64,000 nt of DNA from Lysobacter sp. K5869 (GTDB lineage: Bacteria > Pseudomonadota > Gammaproteobacteria > Xanthomonadales > Xanthomonadaceae), in contig NZ_CP072597.1 in assembly GCF_018847975.1 (NCBI RefSeq), positions 4,379,001 to 4,443,000 on the forward strand. The letters are read 5' to 3'. The notes below the pieces were generated by a model that had not been told where the DNA came from, made no database searches, and was given only the letters and a program-made list of their open reading frames with translations. This document shows, piece after piece, positions 47,509 through 58,633 of this stretch. Both the position numbers and the translations under genes were made by a program. Each line of letters begins with the position of its first letter. Position 1 is the stretch's first letter.

Positions 47509-48228
47509 TCAACCGCGCATCCGCTGAAACCGCCCTTCCTGATGGAACAACGGCCCGAACCACGGGTGCACGACATCGATGCTGACCTCGAACTGCTCGG
47601 CATCCAAATCGCGATGCACCAACACGAACCGGCCCGGCCACAGCGGCTTGGGCAACGGCAGGCGCACCCCGCGCCAATGCAGGAAGAAGCCGTTGTCGAC
47701 GAACACCAAGCGGTTCGGCAGCACTTCCAAGCGCACGCGCATGCCTAACCCGCCGCCGAAGCGTTCGAGCAACTCGCCGTCGCTGCTCAAGGTCATGCGC
47801 GAACGGAAGCTGAAAATTTCCTGGGCGAAGTGGTAGGTGCGGGTCTTGATCCAGCCCAGTTGGCGCTGCAGCGGTTCGACGTCGAAACGGAACGGCACGT
47901 CGTCGGCGTTGTGGTGCGGCAGCACCCGCGCGTAGCGGATCAGCCGCGCGAACAGCGCGCCCAGGCGGGTGCAGCGCACTTGCTGCATGTCGCCGACGTA
48001 TTCGGCCTGAGCCTGGCCGTCGGCGAGCGCGAAGCGCGCCTGGATATGCGGGTGCAGCAGCGCCCAGCGCGGGCCCAGCGCGGCCTTGAGCAGTTCGGCC
48101 AGATCGTGCGCGGCGGGGCGTTCGCCGTCGCCGCGGGCGATCGGGCGATCCGCCGCCACGGGCGCGACGGCGCGGGCGCCGGCGGCGTTCGCGCGCGCCG
48201 GCAGGTCAATGCGTTGCGACAGTTCCAT
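47509..48228 (-). CDS. DUF4166 domain-containing protein
   Basis: The 239-residue protein has the DUF4166 pattern over about residues 45-235: LHPHIQARFALADG, FFLHWRGVRLPLPKPLWPGRF and VLVHRDLDAEQFEVSIDVVHPWFGPLFHQEG near the end. In other genomes this domain is often fused to saccharopine dehydrogenase-like proteins; its function is unknown. Its start lies within the TIGR01777 gene (23-base overlap), so it is translationally linked. It is the last gene of the GbsR-controlled set. Confidence 0.85.
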   Translation of the reverse strand: MELSQRIDLPARANAAGARAVAPVAADRPIARGDGERPAAHDLAELLKAALGPRWALLHPHIQARFALADGQAQAEYVGDMQQVRCTRLGALFARLIRYARVLPHHNADDVPFRFDVEPLQRQLGWIKTRTYHFAQEIFSFRSRMTLSSDGELLERFGGGLGMRVRLEVLPNRLVFVDNGFFLHWRGVRLPLPKPLWPGRFVLVHRDLDAEQFEVSIDVVHPWFGPLFHQEGRFQRMRG

Positions 48229-49726
48229 GGTCTTCCCCCGGGTGTCCTTGAGCCATCGGTTCGAAACGGTTGGCCACGCCCACGCTCGCGGGCGCCGCGC
48301 GCAAGGCGCTGGCGAGCACGGGGTGGACGAAGACGAAGCGTTGATCGGTCAGGCGCTGCGGCGCGACGACGGGGCCGTCGAGCAGCATCGTCGCCATCTC
48401 GCCCAGCAGCAGTCGCAGCGGCGCGGCCGGCATCGCCAGCCACGCGGGCCGATGCAGCGCGCGCGCCAGTTCGCGGGTGAACTCGGCTTGGGTGCAGCCG
48501 CCCGGCGCGACCAGGTTGTACGGGCCGCGCACGCCGGCGTGTTCGACCGCGTGTTCGACGAAGCGCAGCACGTCGTCCAGATGGATCCAGGCGAACCATT
48601 GCTTGCCCGCGCCCAGGCGCGCGGCGCCGCCGAGCGCGGCGGCCAGCGCCAGCATCGGCAGCAAGCCGCCGCTGCGGTGCAGGACCAAGCCGAGCCGCAG
48701 CGTGGTCAAGCGCACGCCGCGTTCGGCCACCGGCGCGGCGGCGCGTTCCCAGGCCGCGCACAGTTCGCTGGGAAAATCGCCGCGCACCGGCGCGACTTCG
48801 CGCAGTTCCGGCCCGCTGAGCGCCTGCGCGCCGTACAGGCCGACCGCGCTGGCTTGCAGCCACAGCGCCGGCTTGCGGGTCGCGCGATCGCACCACGCAC
48901 GCAAGGCGTCGGTGGTGCCGATGCGGCTTGCCAGCAGCGCGCGCTTGCGCTGCGGCGTCCAGCGCGGGCCGACCACCGGCGCGCCGGCGAGATTGACCAC
49001 CACATCGACGGCTTCGTCGTCGCGCAACTCGGCGGTGTCGGCGATGCAGCGCGCGCGGCCGCCGAAACGCAATGCGGCGCGGCGCGGATCGCGGCTGAGC
49101 ACGGTGATGCGGTGGCCGCCGGCGAGCAAGCCTTCGACCAAGGCGGTGCCGATGAAGCCGGTGCCGCCGCTGATCAGGAAGTGCTGCTGCGGATGCTGGG
49201 CCAGCAACGGCCGCGGCGCCGGCTCGGCGGCGTTGGCGCGCGCGGCCAGACCGTCGCGCACCGCGCTCAGGCCGATGCCGAGCGCGGCCGCGCTGAGCGC
49301 CCACGACATCCAACCGTGCGCGGCCGGCGTCAGCGCGCTCGGCAGCGCCCAGTCGGCGCGCGTGGCTAAGGCGTACACCGCGAACATCGCGCCGCCGTTG
49401 ACCGCGAGGATGGTGTGCAGCACGCGCTCGGTGTTCGGCAGCAGGCGGGTCGCGTCTTCGACCACGAAGTCCCACAAGGTGATGCCGACTTCGATCAGCA
49501 CCAGCGCCCACACCGCCGCCAGCCACGCGCCTTGCGGGCGGATCCAGGCGAACACTAGGAACAAGAAGCCGTAAACGAAACCGCGCGCCGCATGCAGCTT
49601 CAACTCCAGCGCCGCGCTGCGGCGGTTGGCGAGCTTCTCCATCACTTCGTGGTGGGCGATCGTGTCGAGCGCGCCCATCGCGATCTGCAGCAGCAACAAG
49701 CTCAGGAACAAGGTGTGCAGGTCCAT
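48206..49726 (-). CDS. TIGR01777 family epimerase with N-terminal membrane domain
   Basis: The 506 residues hold four hydrophobic segments (about 5-170, DoxX/SURF4-like) and then an extended short-chain dehydrogenase: Rossmann loop LISGGTGFIGTALVEGLL (about 183-200), VVVNLAGAPVVGPRW, and a C-terminal DUF1731-like end (PAAPLRLLLGEMATMLLDGP, FVFVHPVLASALRA). TIGR01777 proteins are putative sugar-nucleotide or fatty-chain epimerases of unknown substrate. It lies between the DCC protein and the DUF4166 gene. A membrane-bound envelope or lipid function is inferred. Confidence 0.88.
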   Translation of the reverse strand: MDLHTLFLSLLLLQIAMGALDTIAHHEVMEKLANRRSAALELKLHAARGFVYGFLFLVFAWIRPQGAWLAAVWALVLIEVGITLWDFVVEDATRLLPNTERVLHTILAVNGGAMFAVYALATRADWALPSALTPAAHGWMSWALSAAALGIGLSAVRDGLAARANAAEPAPRPLLAQHPQQHFLISGGTGFIGTALVEGLLAGGHRITVLSRDPRRAALRFGGRARCIADTAELRDDEAVDVVVNLAGAPVVGPRWTPQRKRALLASRIGTTDALRAWCDRATRKPALWLQASAVGLYGAQALSGPELREVAPVRGDFPSELCAAWERAAAPVAERGVRLTTLRLGLVLHRSGGLLPMLALAAALGGAARLGAGKQWFAWIHLDDVLRFVEHAVEHAGVRGPYNLVAPGGCTQAEFTRELARALHRPAWLAMPAAPLRLLLGEMATMLLDGPVVAPQRLTDQRFVFVHPVLASALRAAPASVGVANRFEPMAQGHPGEDHGTVATH

Positions 49727-49736
49727 GACCGCATCC

Positions 49737-50183
49737 TCAGTAGTGGGTGGGGCAATGGCCGTCGTCGCAACGCGGCGCCGGTTCTTCGCCGGCTTCGCGG
49801 TAACCGAGCCAGCGCGAGACGCGGTGGCGGTTCGGCGCGATCCAGCGGTAGGCGCGCGCGGCGGCGCGGCCGGCGCCGGGCACGCGCAACGGCCAGGTCA
49901 GCCAACCCAGACCGACCGCGCGGTAGGCCTCGGCGATGCCGGGCACGCCGATCCGCCACTGACCGTCGGCGCCGCGCACGTGCAATGCGTTGCGCAGCGC
50001 TTCGAGCTCGAAGCCCCACTGCGCGGCGTCGAAATCCGGCGCGGCGATATCGACCAGACGCAAACGGTCGTGGCGGTCGCCGGCCTTGAGCCGGTGCATC
50101 TCGGTGCGGCACAGCGGGCAGGCGCGGTCGTACAGGGCGACGACTTGCTCGGCGGCCGGGCGTGGGGCGGGATCGTTCTTCAT
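49737..50183 (-). CDS. DCC-family thiol-disulfide oxidoreductase-like protein (DUF393)
   Basis: The 148-residue protein has the DUF393 pattern VALYDRACPLCRTEM with C22 and C25 forming a CxxC pair, then RLRLVDIAA and GVPGIAEAYRAVGLGW. Members are thioredoxin-like predicted thiol-disulfide oxidoreductases. The C-terminus carries another Cys/His-rich patch (RCDDGHCPTHY) that could bind a metal. It starts 17 bases before a palindromic operator half-matching that of the regulator gene. Ten bases separate it from the epimerase gene, so they form an operon. Confidence 0.85.
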   Translation of the reverse strand: MKNDPAPRPAAEQVVALYDRACPLCRTEMHRLKAGDRHDRLRLVDIAAPDFDAAQWGFELEALRNALHVRGADGQWRIGVPGIAEAYRAVGLGWLTWPLRVPGAGRAAARAYRWIAPNRHRVSRWLGYREAGEEPAPRCDDGHCPTHY

Positions 50184-50199
50184 GATCGACTCCTACAGT

Positions 50200-50221
50200 T
50201 ATTTCGGTAATTACAGAAATT
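50200..50221. promoter_or_regulatory. Predicted GbsR-type operator upstream of the DCC gene
   Basis: TATTTCGGT-AATT-ACAGAAATT is an imperfect palindrome (7 of 9 positions) with the same half-site as the perfect palindrome in front of the regulator. It lies 17 bases before the DCC start, in the 59-bp gap after the regulator stop. Confidence 0.7.
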
Positions 50222-50242
50222 GATGGATAAAAAAGAGCGCGC

Positions 50243-50926
50243 TCAGGACGGGCGATCGTCGGGCCGCGCGGCGGCGGCGGCGCCGGCTGCGTCCGCGCCG
50301 GCGGCGCCCTCGTCCACGTCGTCCTCGTCGCCGAACAGCACGCCCGCGGCCTGCGCCTGCGGTTCCGGCAGCGGCTTGACCGGTCCGCGCACGAATTGCT
50401 GGATGCGCGCGCCCATCTTCAGCAGATTGATCAGGGTCTTGGGGTCGAGCCGGTTCATTTCGTCGATCCAGCTGGTGCCGGTCTCCATGAACTCCAGCAC
50501 CTCGCGCATGCGCGCCAGGGTCAGGCGGTCGCGCGGGTCGGTCTGATCGGGCGCCACGGCGGCGTTGTCGCCGTCGAGCACGGCGGTGCGCAGCATGCTC
50601 AGGGTCGGCTCGATCTCGCGCCGGCGCCGCTCCTGGACCACGGCGCGGAAGATGTCCCACACGTCCTTGTAGGTCTCGAAATGGTCGCGGCGGTCGCCGA
50701 GCACATGGGTGACCCGGGCCAGATTCCAGGACTGCAGCTCGCGCAGGCTGGTGCTGACGTTGGAGCGGGCCAGATTGAGCGTTTCGCAGATCTCGTCGGC
50801 GGTGATCGCGCGCTCGGACAGGAACAGCAGCGCGTGGATCTGGGCGACGGTGCGGTTGACGCCCCAGCGGCTGCCCATCTCGCCCCAGTGGAGGATGAAG
50901 CGTTCTTGCAGAGGGCTGAGGGACAT
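50243..50926 (-). CDS. GbsR/MarR-family transcriptional regulator
   Basis: The 227 residues contain the GbsR-type winged helix (about 1-110): FILHWGEMGSRWGVNRTVAQIHALLFLSE and ITADEICETLNLARSNVSTSLRELQSW as recognition part, then a helical dimerisation domain. The C-terminal 40 residues are acidic and then Ala-rich, probably disordered. GbsR of Bacillus senses choline; the ligand here is unknown. Two matching palindromes, one overlapping its own promoter region and one before the next operon gene, argue for autorepression and control of the downstream operon. Confidence 0.88.
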   Translation of the reverse strand: MSLSPLQERFILHWGEMGSRWGVNRTVAQIHALLFLSERAITADEICETLNLARSNVSTSLRELQSWNLARVTHVLGDRRDHFETYKDVWDIFRAVVQERRRREIEPTLSMLRTAVLDGDNAAVAPDQTDPRDRLTLARMREVLEFMETGTSWIDEMNRLDPKTLINLLKMGARIQQFVRGPVKPLPEPQAQAAGVLFGDEDDVDEGAAGADAAGAAAAARPDDRPS

Positions 50927-50937
50927 GGGGCGTTCTC

Positions 50938-50961
50938 TAATTTCTGTTTAGACAGAAATTA
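50938..50961. promoter_or_regulatory. Perfect palindromic operator upstream of the GbsR-family gene
   Basis: Ten-base arms TAATTTCTGT and its exact inverse around TTAG, 12 bases before the regulator ATG. Its position over the promoter/start region fits autorepression. Confidence 0.8.
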
Positions 50962-51126
50962 ATGAAGAAACCGTAGGGCGTCAATAGGTCGCAGCCGCCG
51001 TTGGTCGGTTTCCTGCCAGGGCTATCCGTCGCAATCGCTGCGACTGGCGGCGCTCAATCTGCGCCAATCCGCCACCTTCCATCCGTCGGCCACGCGTCGC
51101 TCGCCCTATCCGTGTGCCCGGGTTGT

Positions 51127-51140
51127 TACTAAAATTAGTA
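51127..51140 (+). promoter_or_regulatory. LexA-like operator touching the lexA2 start codon
   Basis: TACTAA-AA-TTAGTA is a perfect palindrome ending one base before the ATG. It resembles the xanthomonad LexA half-site (TTAGTA) but with a shorter spacer. The hexamer TAAAAT (51130-51135) inside it could be the -10 element of a leaderless transcript, so bound LexA would cover the promoter. Confidence 0.72.
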
Positions 51141-51141
51141 C

Positions 51142-51810
51142 ATGAGCCTCACCGACCTCCGCCGCGCCCTGCTCGCCTTCCTGCACGAACGCCTCGCCGC
51201 GGACGGCCTGCCGCCGTCGCAGCAGGAAATCTGCGCGCGCTTCGGCTTCCGCCAGAACCGCTCCGCCGGCTATCACCTGCAGGCGCTGCACGAGGACGGG
51301 CTGATCGAGCTGCTGCCGGGCCGCGCCCGCGGCATCCGCCTGCGCCCGGCCGGCGTGCGCGAGGCGCAGGCGTGGCGCGCGGAACGCGACGGGTGGGACG
51401 CGCCCTCCTCCGCGACGCCCGCCGCCAACGACGACGCGCTGCCGGTCCTCGGCCGGGTCGCCGCCGGCGCGCCGATCGGCGCCGATCCCGACGCCGAAGC
51501 GCATGTCGTGATCGACCGCGCGCTGTTCTCGCCGCGGCCGGACTACCTGCTGCGGGTCAAGGGCGATTCGATGCGCGAGGACGGCATCTTCGACGGCGAT
51601 CTGGTCGCGGTGCACCGCACCCGCGAGGCGCGCAGCGGGCAAGTGGTGGTCGCGCGCCTGGGCGACGAAATCACCATCAAGCGCCTGCGCATCGACGCCG
51701 ACGGCATCGCCTTGCTGCCGCGCAATCCCGACTACGCGCCGATCCGCGTGCCCGCCGATGTCGACTTCGCCATCGAAGGCCTGTACTGCGGCCTGGTGCG
51801 CAGCGCCTGA
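51142..51810 (+). CDS. lexA2: LexA-family repressor of the mutasome cassette (LexA2)
   Basis: This SOS repressor has a winged helix (about 1-70: SQQEICARFGFRQNRSAGYHLQALHEDGLI) and an S24 self-cleaving domain. The cleavage pair is A108-G109 in GRVAAGAP; the catalytic Ser143 lies in VKGDSMREDG and Lys180 in EITIKRL. It leads the lexA2-imuA-imuB-dnaE2 cassette known in Pseudomonas and xanthomonads, where it represses that cassette. The operator-like palindrome just before its ATG fits autoregulation. Ten bases separate it from imuA. Confidence 0.93.
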   Translation: MSLTDLRRALLAFLHERLAADGLPPSQQEICARFGFRQNRSAGYHLQALHEDGLIELLPGRARGIRLRPAGVREAQAWRAERDGWDAPSSATPAANDDALPVLGRVAAGAPIGADPDAEAHVVIDRALFSPRPDYLLRVKGDSMREDGIFDGDLVAVHRTREARSGQVVVARLGDEITIKRLRIDADGIALLPRNPDYAPIRVPADVDFAIEGLYCGLVRSA

Positions 51811-51820
51811 GCGCCGGCCG

Positions 51821-52765
51821 ATGAGCGCGCCCGTCTCGCTGGAAGGATTGCTCGGCTCGCGCCGGCTGTGGCGCGGCCAGAACGCGCAGATCGCGCCGTC
51901 CGCGCAGCCCACCGGCCACGCTGCGCTCGACGCGGCGCTGCCGACCGGCGGCTGGCCCGAGGCGGCGTTGACCGAACTGTTGCTGCCGCACGCCGGCGTC
52001 GGCGAGCTCGAACTGATGTGGCCGGCGCTGGCGCGGCTTTCGCGCGAAGCGTCCGGGCACGAGGCCGGCATGATCGTGCTGGTCGATCCGCCGCTGCTGC
52101 CGTACGCGCCGGCGTGGCGCGACGCCGGCGTCGCGCTGTCGCGCCTGCAGGTGGTGCGCGCGAGCGGCCGCGACGCGCTGTGGGCGGCCGAACAATGCCT
52201 GCGCTCGGGCGCCTGCGCGGCGGTGCTGTGCTGGCCGCAACGCGCCGACGACCGCGCGCTGCGGCGCTTGCAGGTCGCGGCCGAAACCGGCCAATGCCTG
52301 GGCTTCGCCTTGCGCGATCAACGCGCCGCGCTCAACCCTTCGCCGGCCGCGTTGCGCATCGCCGTCGACGCGGCGCCGCGGCAGCTGCGCGTGCTCAAGT
52401 GCCGCGGCGGCAATGCGCCGACGCGGGCGATCGCGTTCGCGGCGGCACAAGCGCGCGACGGCGCGGCCACCCGCGACCGCGAGACGCCGCCGCGCATCGA
52501 CACCGCGACGCCGCTTCGTCCAGACCTCGCATCGCCGCCCGCGCCCGAGGCCAACGGCGCCGCCGTGATTCCTATGCGTGGAAGAGCCTTCCGGCCCGAA
52601 GCATCGCGATCCGTTCGCAGCATCGAAGCCGAAAACCCCGGGCCCGAAGGCGCTCCCGCGTCCGACGCCGTGCCGCCGATGGCCACGGCTCCGTCTCAGA
52701 TGCCGACTCCGATTCCGGTTCCGATTCCAGTTCCGGCGCTGTCGTTTCCGCCGCCGCATCCCTGA
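51821..52765 (+). CDS. imuA: Mutasome accessory protein ImuA
   Basis: ImuA helps the error-prone polymerase complex in SOS mutagenesis. The 314 residues resemble RecA/SulA-type folds: LDAALPTGGWPEAALTELLL, IVLVDPPLLPYAPAWRDAGV and AVLCWPQRADDRALRRLQVAAETGQ. No complete Walker A is seen, as is usual for ImuA. The last 70 residues are unusual: a low-complexity run with PTPIPVPIPVPA and a stretch of different composition that looks like an intergenic repeat read in frame. The start at 51821 fits the family opening. Confidence 0.9.
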   Translation: MSAPVSLEGLLGSRRLWRGQNAQIAPSAQPTGHAALDAALPTGGWPEAALTELLLPHAGVGELELMWPALARLSREASGHEAGMIVLVDPPLLPYAPAWRDAGVALSRLQVVRASGRDALWAAEQCLRSGACAAVLCWPQRADDRALRRLQVAAETGQCLGFALRDQRAALNPSPAALRIAVDAAPRQLRVLKCRGGNAPTRAIAFAAAQARDGAATRDRETPPRIDTATPLRPDLASPPAPEANGAAVIPMRGRAFRPEASRSVRSIEAENPGPEGAPASDAVPPMATAPSQMPTPIPVPIPVPALSFPPPHP

Positions 52766-52774
52766 TCCGCCGCC

Positions 52775-54222
52775 ATGCGCTGGGCCTGCCTGCTGCTGCC
52801 GCAACTGGCGATGGACGTCGTCCTTCGCCAACACCCCGATCCCGACCGCCCGCTGGTCCTGGTCGAAGGCCCGCACGCGCGCCGCCGCCTGCATTCGGTC
52901 AACGCCGCCGCGCGCGCGCTCGGATTGCGGCCCGGGCTGTCGCTGGTCGCCGCGCAGGCCATCGTCGACGGCTTCCAAACCGCCGATTACGACCCGCACG
53001 CCGCCGAACGCGCGCGCCAGCTGCTCGCCGCCTGGGCGTATCGCTACAGCTCGCAGGTCAGCACCGACTTCGCCCACGCCATCGTGCTGGAAATCGCCGG
53101 CAGCCGCCGCCTGTTCGGCGCGTGGCCGCAATTGCGCCAGCGCCTGGACGCGGAACTGCGCGAACTCGGCTTTCGCCACCGCATGGCCGCCGCGCCCAAT
53201 CCGTTCGCCGCGCGCGCGTTGACCAACGTCGACGACGGTTTGTTCTTCGACGACGACATCCTGCTGCCGGCGCTGGCGAAACTGCCGATCGAGCGCAGCG
53301 GCCTGGACGCGGCCGCAGTGCAGGCGCTGCAACGCATGGGCCTGCGCAAGCTCGGCGCGGTGTTCGCGCTGCCGCGCGCGCCGCTCGCGCGCCGCTTCGG
53401 CCCCGACCTGCTGCTGCGCCTGGACGCGCTGCGTGGCGCGGCCGAGCCGCCGCTGACGTTCTACCAACCGCCCGATGCGTTCGACGCGCGCATCGAGCTC
53501 GGCCACGAAGCCGAATCCAGCCAGGCGCTGCTGTTCCCGCTGCGCCGCCTCACCGCCGATCTGGCCGCCTATCTGTCCGGCCGCGACGGCGGCGTGGCCC
53601 GCTTCAAGCTGTTGCTCGAACACGAACGCCACAGCCATCGCGAACAACGCCCGCCGAGCGAGATCGCGGTCGGCCTGCTCGCGCCCGAGCGCGAAGCGGC
53701 GATGCTGTTCGAGCTCGCGCGCGGCCGCCTGCAACACGCGCAATTGCCGGCGCCGGTGGTGGCGCTGCGCCTGCTCGCCGAAGAACTGCCGCCGTTCGTG
53801 CCGGCCGCGCGCGACCTGTTCGACCCGCGCCCGCAACAAGCGCTGCCGTGGGCGCAGTTGCGCGAACGCTTGCGCGCGCGCCTGGGCGACGAACGCGTGC
53901 ACGGGCTCGCCGCGCATCCCGATCACCGGCCCGAGCGCGCCTGGAAAACCGTGTTGGGCGACGCGCCTAGAACGCGCGCCGACAAAGACCCCGCGCCCGC
54001 GGCCCCAGCCACCCGTCCGGGTTGGTTGTTGAGCGAACCCGAACCGCTGCGCGATCCGGTCGCGCGCATCCTCGCCGGGCCCGAGCGGATCGAATCGGGT
54101 TGGTGGGACCAGGACGAAGTGCGCCGCGACTACTACCTGATCGAAACCGCGCGCGGCCAACGCGCCTGGGCCTACCGCGACGCCGGCGGCGACGGCCCAT
54201 TGATCGTGCACGGGTGGTTCGC

Positions 54223-54226
<4 letters not shown>
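52775..54226 (+). CDS. imuB: Mutasome Y-family protein ImuB
   Basis: ImuB is a catalytically dead Y-family polymerase that scaffolds DnaE2 and the clamp. The 483 residues have the little-finger and palm layout, but the metal-binding acids are absent: where DinB has MDAFF and SIDE, this protein has MDVVLRQ and [13 protein letters not shown] possible clamp-binding motif QALPW lies at about 355-359. The gene is packed between imuA (nine-base gap) and dnaE2, whose start overlaps its stop (GTGA). Confidence 0.92.
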
Positions 54227-57375
<3,149 letters not shown>

Positions 57376-57572
57376 AGACCGGCGCGGCGCGCAGCGACGC
57401 CGACGATACCCATCGAACCGCGCCCGCGAAACCATCGCGGCGGCGCGCCGCGCTTCGACGCATGCGACGCACGCTTCGATCTATTGGACGCGTCCGTCTA
57501 ACCTGGATTTAACCCGCACGAATTTCCGCGCGGCTAGGATGCCCGGACGCAACGAACACAAGGAACCTGTTC

Positions 57573-57836
57573 ATGAACAAGCTCCCCTGCCTCGCGCTTG
57601 CCGCGTTTCTCGCCATCGCCAGCGCCCCCGCGCTCGCCGAAGTCGGCACCCTCAGCAACAACGGCACCGGCGCGACCAAGGCCGCCGCGGAAGCCAAGGC
57701 CAAGAAAAATCTGGAAGACGCCTGCCAATCGCACAAAGGCCAGGTCGTGGAAGGCTCGTTCAAAGTCACCTTCGACAAACAGATGAGCAATGGTCAGTTT
57801 TACGTAGACGCGACCATGCAGTGCGACATTCCGTAA
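57573..57836 (+). CDS. Small secreted protein of unknown function
   Basis: This 87-residue protein has a signal peptide (cleavage near ALA-EVG, residue 22) and a 65-residue mature part with Gly/Asn-rich GTLSNNGTGATKAAAEAKAKK, two cysteines (DACQSHKG, MQCDIP) likely to pair, and an FKVTFDKQ strand. No family is recognised. The ATG at 57573 follows AAGGAACCTGTTC and an intrinsic terminator follows, so it is a single-gene unit. Confidence 0.72.
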   Translation: MNKLPCLALAAFLAIASAPALAEVGTLSNNGTGATKAAAEAKAKKNLEDACQSHKGQVVEGSFKVTFDKQMSNGQFYVDATMQCDIP

Positions 57837-57861
57837 ACGGATTCAAGCGATGTCCCACCCG

Positions 57862-57887
57862 AAGCCCCCGCGCCGCGGGGGCTTTTT
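57862..57887 (+). terminator. Intrinsic terminator after the small secreted protein gene
   Basis: Ten-base stem AAGCCCCCGC / GCGGGGGCTT with a GCC loop, followed by TTT, 26 bases after the stop. Confidence 0.9.
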
Positions 57888-58090
57888 CGTTCGCGCTTCG
57901 ATCCGATGGTCTCGACGGACTCCCGCAACGCCCGGCCCGATGAAGCCTCGCGCCGACACGGGATCGAGATCTGCGTCCAGATCGAACCCAAGGCGCGATC
58001 GAACCGGCGCTGAAGTTCGCGCATCCGGCGTTCGAGCATCTGGATCACGCGCCGCGTGCGCCGAACCATCGCCTCGCGCGCCGAAAACAG

Positions 58091-58633
58091 CTACTCCGGC
58101 CGCTCCTTGACCGGCCGCTTGGCCAGCTTGCGCTGCAGCGTGCGCCGGTCCACGCCGAGCACGCGCGCGGCTTGGGAGACGTTGCCGCCGCATTCGGCCA
58201 GCACGCGCTGCATGTGCTCCCAACCTTGCCGGCGCAGCGACACCGGTGCGTCCGGCGGCGGCGCGGCGTCTTCGCCGGGCGCTTCGAAGGATTGCGCCAG
58301 CGCGTCGATGTCGAACGGCTTGGGCAGGTAATTCCAGGCGCCGCGGCGCATCGCGTCGACCGCGGTGGCGATGCTGGCGTAACCCGTGGCCAGGACGATG
58401 CGCGCCTGCGGGCAGCGCCGGCGCAGTTCGCCGATCAGCAGCAGGCCGTTGTCGGCGCCGAGCTTGAGGTCGAGCACGATGCCGTCCGGCGCGAACGCTT
58501 CCACCGCCGCCAATGCGCTGGCCGCGTCGTGGCGCGCCTGCGCCTCGATGCCGCGGCGCGCGAGCATCCGCGCCAGCACCTGGCAGAACGCCAGATCGTC
58601 GTCGATCAGCAGGATCCGCGCGGGCAGGCTCAC
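58091..58633 (-). CDS. RegA/PrrA-like response regulator
   Basis: The 180-residue regulator has a receiver domain with phosphoacceptor Asp55 (GIVLDLKLG), Lys105 (NYLPKPFD) and the acid pair DDD near residue 11, then a Fis-type helix-turn-helix (about 145-175, NVSQAARVLGVDRRTLQRKLAKRPVK), which is the RegA/PrrA/ActR pattern. This family controls redox-dependent energy genes. It starts with GTG at 58633 overlapping the kinase stop (GTGA), so the pair is co-translated. Confidence 0.92.
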   Translation of the reverse strand: MSLPARILLIDDDLAFCQVLARMLARRGIEAQARHDAASALAAVEAFAPDGIVLDLKLGADNGLLLIGELRRRCPQARIVLATGYASIATAVDAMRRGAWNYLPKPFDIDALAQSFEAPGEDAAPPPDAPVSLRRQGWEHMQRVLAECGGNVSQAARVLGVDRRTLQRKLAKRPVKERPE

